In this document: piece after piece, positions 8,982 through 15,310 of the stretch
How positions within the stretch are numbered: position 1 is the first letter of the stretch
Layout of the letters: the number at the start of each line of letters is the position of its first letter
Origin: Jimgerdemannia flammicorona
Lineage: Eukaryota; Mucoromycota; Endogonomycetes; Endogonales; Endogonaceae
Length of the DNA: 15,310 nucleotides
Assembly (NCBI GenBank): GCA_003990745.1
Contig: RBNI01003729.1
Location: forward strand, 1-15,310
Reading direction: 5' to 3'
Translations under genes and position numbers: made by a program
Notes under the pieces: generated by a model
The model's input: only the letters and a program-made list of their open reading frames with translations
Databases searched by the model: none
Told to the model about the DNA's origin: nothing

Positions 8982-8987
8982 AATAAA
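8982..8987 (+). promoter_or_regulatory. LTR polyadenylation signal
   Basis: AATAAA follows the TATA box closely. In the 3' LTR it would end the genomic RNA. In this copy it could also end a transcript of the upstream ORF. Motif only. Confidence 0.4.
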
Positions 8988-9199
8988 GTCAGTTCCTCTC
9001 AGTACAATATATACAATTTCTTGCAAGCAATCTAGAGAGATAACAAGACAGTTTAAAGATAAGAAGTTTGAGGACTATAAGATCTTGAGAAGGTACTCCA
9101 ATAACAACTTACTTATAACAAACTTGAGTTAGTCTAAGAGATACACCTTGAAGAGAATCTGACATATTTGAAGAACTCAGCGACCACTATGTGACAACT

Positions 9200-9215
9200 T
9201 GGTTGGCGATTCAAG
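9200..9215 (+). promoter_or_regulatory. Candidate primer-binding site
   Basis: tggttggcgattcaag starts with the TGG expected opposite a tRNA CCA end, and lies three bases after the proposed LTR end (ACA). I could not match it to a particular tRNA, and the spacing of the T-arm complement looks poor, so it is a candidate by position only. A self-primed mechanism is possible. Confidence 0.25.
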
Positions 9216-9312
9216 ATGAATCTCTCACTTTCAAGCTAAAAAATGAACAACCACTACAATAACTACCCTGACTACAAGAGTTACCCCTACAAGAATTCAA
9301 GACAAGATAGAA

Positions 9313-10356
9313 ATGCATCTCCCCACATTCTATAGATATACTACTGAAGAGTTAATCCTGACCTTTATTGAAGACTTTGAACAATTCATCACTATATAAG
9401 CCCTTGGTGTGGATGCACAATTGGCTCTTCTACCTATCAGCCTCAGAGGACCTACCAGAGACAAGTTCAATGTAGCCACTATTGCTGATAATGGTGCAGC
9501 CAAACTTGCCAACATAAAGACCTTCCTTAGAACAATATACTATACTGAAAAGATCAAGCAAGCTCTCAAGGATTAACTCAACACTATCTGCCAGAGACTC
9601 AGTGAAGATCTCAACTCATTCTATATCCAAATCTGCTACCAGATTGTCTTGGCTAGCTATAATGATGCCCTTAAGGAACAAATAGCATATTCAACCTTCC
9701 TCAAAGGAGTTCACCCTAAAATTGCCCTAGTAATCCAGTCTACCCCAGCTGTACTGACTCTTGATCAGAAAGTGGTCTTTGTACAGAGATATTGGACTGT
9801 TAGACACTCCACCAAATACTCAATAGAGAAAATAACTAACATCAAGATAGAGCCATTAAAGCCAACTAGTATTATACTCACCATAGTTGTAAACAGACAA
9901 CCATCCCCATCTATCTCTAAGACAGCCAAAGCTGACCCAGTGGAGGAACTTGCCAAGTAGTTCGCCAAGATGACTACACATCTTAGTGATATTGTTAGAG
10001 AAGTCCAAAGTACTAACAGGAGACTAGTGCAGAGATTTGCAGCTACTACAAAAGAATGCAATATTATATGCTTCAGATATGGAGAAGAAGACCACTATTT
10101 AAAGAGCTGCATGATCAAAACAAGATGCAAAGCCCAACTAAGCAATACTAGCAGAACCAGAGAACAAACCAATATAGTAGTCATTGAGGAGATTGGTGAT
10201 ACTAATAATGAAGAATACTATGAGGAGCTCAAATTCTACCCTGCTACTGAAGGTACCAGAACCCAGTCCAAGCCCTATGATAAGAAAAGCAACAGTAAGC
10301 CAGTTGGAAGACCAAAGAAGACCCCAGCTGTCACTATTCAAAGCAAGACCCAATGA
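9313..10356 (+). pseudogene. gag: gag of the gypsy element: capsid region, CCHC-like knuckle and AT-hook-like tail
   Basis: One frame is protein-like from about 9250 to the TGA at 10354. The ATG at 9313 (MHLPTFYRY) is the first Met before the capsid-like part. TGA codons at 9217 and 9244 could be former TGG, so the true start may lie upstream. TAG or TAA stops at 9397, 9574 and 9958 break the frame. The capsid-type segment contains LALLPISLRGPTRDKFN and FYIQICYQIV, then FLKGVHPKIALVIQ. At 10069-10110 a knuckle reads CFRYGEEDHYLKSC. The usual C-x2-C-x4-H-x4-C has its second Cys as Tyr (one G->A), so it is disabled. The tail carries KPVGRPKKTP (10297-10326) with the GRP core of an AT-hook. Gag would form the particle and bind the RNA. 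Confidence 0.82.
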
Positions 10357-10699
10357 GGAGATTGATCAAGACATAGAGTTAGATGAAGCTGTCCACCAAA
10401 TCATTGAAGGCACTACTCCAGTCTCAGAAGAAAGTGAAAGCAAAAAGGAACAGAAGCTGTGTAAGACCAAGATCTATTAGTATGATATCTACAAGGACCT
10501 CAAAGAACAGAAGGTCAATGCTACTTTTGGACAGCTAGCCAAAGTCTCTGCCTTCAGACAGCAGTTGAGAGTAAGACTTACAACTACTGCTAAGAATCAA
10601 GAGTATAATATTGTAGAAGCTCACAATATACAAGAAGATGACCAAGAAGACTCAGGCAAAGAATCCAAAGACCAGTGCAAGATATCAGCCTATACCCCA

Positions 10700-11045
10700 T
10701 ATCAGATTGAAGATTATATCTTTGATGCCATTATTGATACCAGTACTGGAGGATGCCTCATGAGCAAGAAGGCAATTGACCACCTAGGCTGAGACATTGA
10801 AGAGTCCACCAAGATGGTCTATATTACAGCAGATGGTATATGAGCTACCCCTCTTGGCAAAATCCAAGAAGTCCCCATCAAGATAGAAGGAGCTACCATC
10901 TTAGTAGATGTGATTGTTACAAGTGCTACCAACTATGACATCTTTATTGGCAACCAATGGCTTCACAAGACCAAGGCCATCATTGACCTTAATGCCCAGA
11001 AGATGCAGATCAACTATAGAGGAAGAAAGGTACAAGTCTCTGTTA
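10700..11045 (+). other. Retropepsin-like protease domain of pol
   Basis: The active-site loop reads FDAIIDTSTGGCLMSKK, with the catalytic Asp at 10736-10738. The DTG triad is DTS here, GGT->AGT by one G->A. The flap-like ITADGI is followed by TGA (10841) and ATPLGKI. The closing strand YDIFIGNQWLHK fits the conserved (I/V)-(I/L)-G-x-x-W-L segment of Ty3/gypsy proteases. The domain would mature the gag-pol polyprotein. The Gly->Ser change probably inactivates it. Confidence 0.82.
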
Positions 11046-11390
11046 ATGTCTACAAAGTAGTTCTACCAGATATAGAGGAAGGAGATAAGGAGGACACAGA
11101 AGTCTTCATGTACTTGGTGAACAAGAACAAGACACTTAAGCTCGCAGATGAGCAGTGGTACAACAAGATCATCAATGGCTATGCCCCTCAAGGAAGATAC
11201 CTCCATGGTACTAGAATGTACTGCTCTGAACACCTGAATGACTGCTGGTCCTATATTAGTAAAGTCAGGAAAATCCGCCAACAGAAGTATGAGCAAGAAA
11301 CTGCTGAAGCAAAAAAGAAAGCCAAAGAAAATGACCAGCCCCCAGAGCTTTAAGCTGACAGTGATGATGAGGAGGAACAAGAACCAGATA
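11045..11390 (+). other. Unassigned linker between protease and dUTPase
   Basis: About 115 residues separate the protease from the dUTPase. The first part is acidic (DIEEGDKEDTEV). The middle has aromatic and Cys/His residues (EQWYNKIINGYAPQGR, CSEHLNDCW). The last part is a charged, helix-prone run (YEQETAEAKKKAKEN) and an acidic stretch (DSDDEEEQE). One TAA (11351) was probably CAA. I recognise no domain. It may be a spacer or a small zinc-binding or helical module. Confidence 0.5.
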
Positions 11391-11815
11391 TCATCCTCAA
11401 GGTTAAGAAGTTCTACCCCAAAGCCAAGATCCCAGAATATAAGACTGAAGGAGCCATAGGAATGGACCTTGCTAGCATTCAAGATGCTACCCTCAAACCA
11501 CAGACCACTACCCTACTTGATACTGAAATTGGAGTCAAGTTACCAGAGAACCATGCTGGAATTATCAAGACCAGGAGCAGTCTGGTCAAAAGCGAAATCT
11601 CAGTTGAAGGAGGAGTAATTGATCCTGATTACACTGGTGAGATCTTCCTCATAGTCAGAAATCACAACCCCACCACCCCATTTGAAGTCAAGAAGCATGA
11701 CAGGATTGGCCAGATGCTGATCTATGAAATCAAGAAGCCTAAGATCACTGAAGCCATTGAACTTATCAAGACCAAGAGAGGAGAACAAGGCTTTGGATCT
11801 ACTAGAAGAGGAGTC
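11390..11815 (+). other. dUTPase domain embedded in gypsy pol between protease and RT
   Basis: dUTPase hydrolyses dUTP to dUMP and pyrophosphate, keeping uracil out of newly made cDNA. All five motifs of the trimeric family are readable in order. The lead-in AKIPEYKTEGAIGMDLAS is motif I. KTRSSLV (RSS at 11573-11581) is motif II. EGGVIDPDYTGEI is motif III, with the catalytic Asp at 11621-11623 and the uracil-pocket Tyr at 11630-11632. HDRIGQMLI is motif IV. RGEQGFGST (11777-11803) is motif V, with the stacking Phe. No stop falls inside and no key residue is lost, although the rest of pol is broken. The domain is fused in frame to RT. In betaretroviruses a dUTPase lies with protease before it, and in non-primate lentiviruses it lies between RNase H and integrase; here it is between protease and RT. 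Confidence 0.92.
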
Positions 11816-11959
11816 TATGCCACCATCAAGATCACCAAACTTGAGCACAAGAAAGACAAGGACCAGAACAAGCACACATATACTATTAGAGAAAACTTTC
11901 CCCTGGAAGAACAACTTCTCAAGATTCTACATCAGAACAAAGGAGTATTTGCTACAGAC

Positions 11960-12850
11960 TTCAGAGATATCCATAATCAAGAACCCAAGTACTATCATGA
12001 AGTTGATACTAGTAATACCAAGCCCATCTACCAGAAAGCCAGACCTATACTACCTGCCTACAGAGAATGGCTGCAAGCAGAACTCAAGGAAATGGAAGAA
12101 GCCAGAATCATCAAGCAAGCTATCAGTTTCTGGGCTTCACCCATTGTCCTTGCCTCAAAGAAAGAAAACAAGCCTGGAGAGTTTGCACCAAGACTCTGCA
12201 TTGACTACAGAAAGCTCAATACAATTACTAAGAAGAATAGGCAGCTCTTGCCAAATATTCAAGAAATCCTTACCATCCTTAGAAGTGAAGCCAAATACTA
12301 CACCACCTTGGATCTGTTCTCAGGCTTCTATCAGATTGGTCTCACTCAAGATGCCAGTGAGAAATCAGCCTTCATCACACCTGATACCACCTATATCTAC
12401 CTACAAATGCCATTTGGAATGTGCAATGCCCCAGCAAGTTTTCAGTGAATGATGAACAGAGTCTCCAGTAATGAGATTGGAAAATGGCTCTTTATCTATA
12501 TTGATGATGTGATCATCTTCAGCAATACTGTATGGGAACATATCAATTATATATAGCTAGCCCTCAAGAAGCTCAAGGAGTATGGCCTCTATATCAAGCT
12601 TAAGAAATGCAAGTTTATGGCTCAGGAAATCACCTACCTAGGACACCTTATCAACCAGACTGGAATCCACACATACCCTATAAAGATTGAGGCTATTGCA
12701 GCCTACCCAAGACCCAGAACAACCACAAAAGTCTATGCCTTCCTTGGACTGGCCTCCTACTACAGAAGATTCATTAAAGGATACTCCAACATTACAGCAC
12801 CTATCTATGAGCTACTGAAGAAGAGGACCAAATTCAAATAGACCAAGGAA
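11960..12850 (+). other. Reverse transcriptase domain of gypsy pol
   Basis: The N-terminal block has SFWASPIVLASKK and LCIDYRKLNTIT. Motif A reads TTLDLFSGFYQIGL, with its Asp at 12311-12313. The next block has MPFGMCNAPASFQ followed by TGA (12446, formerly CGA for Arg). The catalytic box is YIDD at 12497-12508, intact. EITYLGHLI and FLGLASYYRRFIKGY mark the thumb region. Stops at 12554 and 12839 are former Gln and probably Trp codons. These motifs are those of the Ty3/gypsy group rather than copia or LINEs. Confidence 0.93.
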
Positions 12851-12919
12851 TGCCAAGAAACCTTCAATGAACTCAAGACCAGATTGACTTAAGCACCTAT
12901 TCTCAGAAGACCAGATTGG

Positions 12920-13285
12920 AACCTAGAATTCATCCTGCAGACAGATGTGAGTGCTATAGGACTTAGAGCAGTTCTAGCTTAGAAGAAAGATGGATATGAA
13001 TATATCATCTCCTATGCAAGCTGAGATACCTATGGAGCAGAACAGAACTATGAGTCATATAAGCTTGAATACTTAGCAGTAGTTTGGGTAGTAGACAAGT
13101 TCCACTACTACCTAGCCAGGAAATACTTCACTATTCAAACAGACTATTCCACTCTTGCCTGGCTATTCCACACTCTGAACCTCAAAGGAATATATGCCAG
13201 ATGGATCTACAGGCTGCAAGAATATAACTGTACTATCAAGTACTGCTCAGAAAGAATCAATATCAATGCTAATGCACTCTTAAGG
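12920..13285 (+). other. RNase H domain of gypsy pol
   Basis: It starts with LQTDVSAIGLRAVLA, with the first catalytic Asp at 12944-12946. The usual Gly before AVL is Arg, GGA->AGA. It continues with YKLEYLAVVW (the catalytic Glu region), FTIQTDYSTLAWL, where His is Tyr by C->T, and ARWIYRLQEYNCTIKY. It closes with NANALLRTP, the normal NADALSR end. Stops at 12980 and 13022 are former Gln and Arg codons. The reading then runs a few residues towards the integrase and stops at the LINE boundary. Confidence 0.9.
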
Positions 13286-13411
13286 ACCCCCATTAAGACT
13301 ATTCAACATGAATAAGGAGTTATACTATGGTATCTTTCTCTGGTACTATTCAGGTTACACAACCTTTGGAAAGCACTACAACATCGTTTTTGGAGAAAGG
13401 AGACTAACAAT

Positions 13412-14760
13412 ATGACAACTGACAGGCAATCTGAGGTGCATACTGGGCAGGGTGGCCCAAGTGCTTTTGACTGGCAGCAGGTGGGGAGAGGCCCAGGCCT
13501 GGGGGGGGGCTGCTGGCAGGTGGATATAGAAGGGGTAGAGATAGTGGTGGAGGCCAAGGATCCAGGAGGGCGAGCTTTGTGGAGACAGTGAAGGGGAGAC
13601 AGCAGATGTCAGAGCTGGAGGACTGGCTGAGGAAGGGCAAGGAGACCAAGAAGGCAGCAGTGTGTGGGGGAGTAGCTCTTGGAAGTGGGAGCAGTGGAGC
13701 TGGGGGAGTAGCAGCTGGGAAGAGTGTGACTGCTGATAGCAACAGGACTACCAATCTGGAAAAAAATCCAGATGTGACAGCTGATGGAGCAGCTGAGCAG
13801 TTGAGGCTTAGAAGATAAGAAGATTTGGCAGATGGTGTGACAGGCATGGCAGTGGCCCCATTACTCAAAAAATTGATCTTGGCATTTGCAGTTACACTGT
13901 ACTTCTGGGGCTTAGTGGTGACAGTGAAAATGGTGCTAGGGCTTATCACTAAGCAGGTGGCAGGAGCCATATCAGTGAAGTTTTTGAAGAAACTGGAGGG
14001 AGTGGAGGTGGGTTTTGAGGAAGCTGGGCTGCTGGAGGAGATGCTGAAGGTTGGATTGATAGTTGGGGAGGTATGTGTTCTGATGGCACATTGCCTGAAA
14101 TGGGATCCCAGGGTGGTCCAACTGCTGGTGAAAGAGGTGTCCATGGTAATGGCAGTAGAGATAAGAAGGAGAGTTGAGGAAGTCATGGTGGAATATAGAG
14201 AGGTGGTGGATATCAGATTCAGGGTCTGGGAAGAGACCTTGCTCAGGACTGGTGATGTGGATGTAAGGATTTAGCTAGCTGGGAAAGAAGTTACTAAGAA
14301 GGCAAGGGACTGGCCTTCAGTGATGGTCTGGGGAGCAATCTTGTGCAAGGTGTCGAGGGTAAAGGGAAGTGAGGAGGAGGAAGAGGATTTATTAGAAGTG
14401 CTAGAAGAGTTGAGTGGTACTGTAGAGCGGTGAGTGAAGGCTTGGAAGGCTTTTATGGAGTTGACGTACTTGGAGGTGGTAGATGGAAAGCAGATTCGAG
14501 TGGACAAGGAGCAGTGGGAAAGGGCTCAGGGGCATAAGAGATAGAAGGATCTGCTGGCTAAGCTGGAAGGCAGACCACTGGAGGATGTGAGCAAGATAAA
14601 GGATATGGGGGGGGCCAAAGCGAGTGTCTGGGCTGGCAAGGGGGGTGGGAATGCCGGAAAGGAGATAGGAGAGGATAAGGAGGTGACTGGTAATGATCCA
14701 TATACAAGGAGTGGGACTGGGCCAGTATCTGGTCTTGGAGTGCAGAGGTATAGAGGTGGC
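13412..14760 (+). pseudogene. LINE copy 2 ORF1
   Basis: It starts at ATG 13412 (MTTDRQSEVHTGQGG, AFDWQQVGRG). The frame shifts at a G9 run (13501-13509), probably by slippage. After it a Gly/Arg-rich patch (GGYRRGRDSGGGQGSRR) and SELEDWLRKGKETKK follow in the new frame. That frame stays protein-like to about 14760, with stops at 13816, 14272, 14431 and 14539. At about 13850-14010 a hydrophobic, basic stretch reads LILAFAVTLYFWGLVV, then ISVKFLKKLEGVEVGF, matched in copy 1. Further on are coiled-coil-prone acidic residues (GSEEEEEDLLEVLEEL). The Gly/Arg patch suggests RNA binding. No zinc knuckle or RRM is seen. The role as ORF1 is inferred from position relative to ORF2 in copy 1. Confidence 0.7.
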
Positions 14761-14789
14761 TTCCCCCCAAGTTCTGGGTGGTATGGTGG

Positions 14790-15210
14790 AGAATGTTGTG
14801 GAGGAATGTCATGCTGAATTTCAGGACAGGGTATTTGGTAGAGGGTGGACATTTTGACTGTGAGGAGTGTTACAATGTTGGGCGAGCTGGGGGTCATGTA
14901 CAGATGCCAGAACATTGGCTGGGAGAGTGTGAGGTTTTGGGGGAATTTTGGGCTAAAATAGGAGATAGATTGGGTGTGGGGCATAGGCTGGTGGGGGAGG
15001 GGGGTCGCTGGGAGGACTTGAGATCTTGGCTTGTGGGTGGGGTGGGTGATAGTTGGCTCACTGTAGGGTGGGTATTAGCAATATAGGTGGGACTGGCGGG
15101 TCATTGGCTTTTTGTATTTGAGGAGGGGCAGTGGTTGGGGCTGTAGGAGAAGGTGTTACAGTGGGAGGAGCTGTTGGGAGATCTGCTGACTGGATGGTGG
15201 GTGGGTTGGG
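14790..15210 (+). pseudogene. C-terminal fragment of LINE ORF2 (RTG motif and zinc-binding CCHC)
   Basis: In the frame of 14778-15086 the peptide reads MLNFRTGYLVEGGHFDCEEC, then PEHWLGECEVLGEFW. RTG at 14823-14831 followed by C-x2-C-x14-H-x4-C (Cys 14859 and 14868, His 14913, Cys 14928) is the usual end region of LINE RT proteins, where a zinc-binding module follows an RTG-(H/Y) strand. TAG at 15084 ends the open part, but the same frame carries on with plausible residues (GHWLFVFEEGQWLGL). It is in a different frame from the ORF1 part. The rest of ORF2 is missing. The chance of a look-alike is small but real, as no endonuclease or RT is adjacent. Confidence 0.6.
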
Positions 15211-15310
15211 GTCCTCAGGGGGGATGACATCACGGTTTGGTGGTAAGGATCTGTGAGCAGAGTGGTGGGAGGGTGGAGATAGTGTTAGACAAAGTGGTCT
15301 TTTATCGGGA

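Larger units (their letters stand above)
6394..9196 (+). repeat. Probable 5' LTR of the gypsy element, carrying an ORF and a nested insert
   Basis: The left edge, at 6394 or 6399, begins with TGT (TGTGGTG or TGTAATGG) exactly where LINE copy 1 RT is cut. The right edge is placed at ACA, 9194-9196, just before a tggttggcg leader and the gag region. A TATA box (8955) followed closely by AATAAA (8982) is the typical U3-R layout. Without the 1,234-bp insert and one target-site duplication the LTR would be about 1.57 kb. U3 would then contain the 274-codon ORF. The segment 8710-8830 holds imperfect repeats around ctgaattat and ccagcac. The second LTR is not in the window, so the boundaries are inference. 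The alternative is a shorter LTR starting near 8722 with a separate sequence upstream. Confidence 0.5.
6394..13330 (+). mobile_element. Ty3/gypsy-type LTR retrotransposon with a dUTPase, truncated on the right
   Basis: A plus-strand element lies between the break in LINE copy 1 (about 6394) and the 5' end of LINE copy 2 (about 13332). Domains in order are a long left region with LTR signals, gag with a CCHC-like knuckle, then pol with protease, dUTPase, RT (YIDD) and RNase H. RT and RNase H motifs are of the Ty3/gypsy kind. Integrase and the 3' LTR are absent, presumably displaced beyond the window by LINE copy 2. Most in-frame stops are single C->T or G->A changes from Gln, Arg or Trp codons, so the copy is dead but little rearranged. 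The 15-bp-flanked insert at 6786-8004 is a later arrival inside it. Confidence 0.88.
10334..13330 (+). pseudogene. pol: pol of the gypsy element: protease, dUTPase, RT, RNase H; integrase missing
   Basis: A single frame, +1 relative to gag, runs about 1,000 codons. It is broken by stops at 10478, 10790, 10841, 11351, 12446, 12554, 12839, 12890, 12980, 13022 and 13313. All are TAG, TAA or TGA explained by one transition. Domains in order are acidic linker, protease (about 10700-11045), linker rich in charge (11045-11390), dUTPase (11390-11815), RT (about 11960-12850) and RNase H (about 12920-13285). The frame is cut by LINE copy 2 before any integrase zinc finger. The frame overlaps gag, so the living element probably used +1 frameshifting, unless an old indel lies near 10334-10356. 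Arg is nearly always AGA or AGG, in line with strong CpG loss. Confidence 0.9.
13332..15310 (+). mobile_element. LINE copy 2, inserted in gypsy pol; internally deleted and open at the window edge
   Basis: It shares its 5' end (atctttctct, 13332) and ORF1 with LINE copy 1 but is far less altered: CA and TG are kept where copy 1 has TA. It lies on the same strand as the gypsy element, directly after RNase H, so it landed in pol. After ORF1 (to about 14760) the sequence goes straight to an RTG plus C-x2-C, H-x4-C segment typical of the C-terminus of LINE ORF2. Endonuclease and RT are not there. The 3' end, tail and right target-site duplication lie beyond 15310. The last 200 bases are GC-rich and hold no further recognised motif. 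Confidence 0.8.

Noticed and set aside
11063..11482. 139-residue minus-strand open frame with hydrophobic runs
   Set aside because: It is antisense to the pol linker and dUTPase start, and the plus strand has recognisable domains here.
11390..11815. Endogenous retrovirus as the source of the dUTPase
   Set aside because: RT and RNase H motifs are of the Ty3/gypsy type, no envelope gene is seen, and the domain order differs from dUTPase-bearing retroviruses. A fungal-type LTR retrotransposon fits better.
13404..14186. 260-residue minus-strand open frame rich in Ser, Pro and Thr
   Set aside because: It is antisense to LINE copy 2 ORF1. Its composition follows from the purine-rich plus strand, and it lacks any motif.

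Overview
The window is eukaryotic, non-coding in the host-gene sense, and made almost entirely of nested, decayed retrotransposons. It suggests a filamentous fungus, probably an ascomycete with repeat-induced point mutation (RIP) or a similar cytosine-deamination process. Two paralogous LINE copies differ mainly by CA->TA and TG->TA changes. Nearly every in-frame stop in the elements is a TAG, TAA or TGA that one C->T or G->A change explains. CpG is scarce outside one GC-rich insert, and TpA is very common. I cannot name the species.

Layout. 1-64 is a pure A-run, probably the tail of a LINE lying to the left. 65-2555 is extremely AT-rich and decayed. It holds a large fold-back inverted repeat (about 1786-2072), a 14-bp hairpin and a minus-strand coding remnant (2331-2558). 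2556-6393 is LINE copy 1 (plus strand): ORF1, an AP-type endonuclease and the first part of a reverse transcriptase (RT), cut at RT motif A. At about 6394 a Ty3/gypsy-type element begins. Its left end holds a 274-codon ORF of unknown function. That ORF is split by a 1.2-kb GC-rich retroposed sequence with a poly(A) tail on the minus strand and perfect 15-bp target-site duplications. It is followed by gag (about 9313-10356) and pol (10334-13330).

Pol reads protease, a linker, a complete-looking dUTPase domain, RT and RNase H. The dUTPase lies between protease and RT, which is the most unusual feature here. No integrase is present because LINE copy 2 (from about 13332 to the window end) interrupts pol just after RNase H. 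LINE copy 2 shares the 5' end and ORF1 of copy 1. It then jumps to the C-terminal RTG/CCHC region of ORF2, so it looks internally deleted.

Order of events (inferred): old AT-rich sequence; LINE copy 1 into it; gypsy element into LINE copy 1; GC-rich retroposon and LINE copy 2 into the gypsy element. No element is intact and no host gene, tRNA, rRNA or CRISPR array was recognised.
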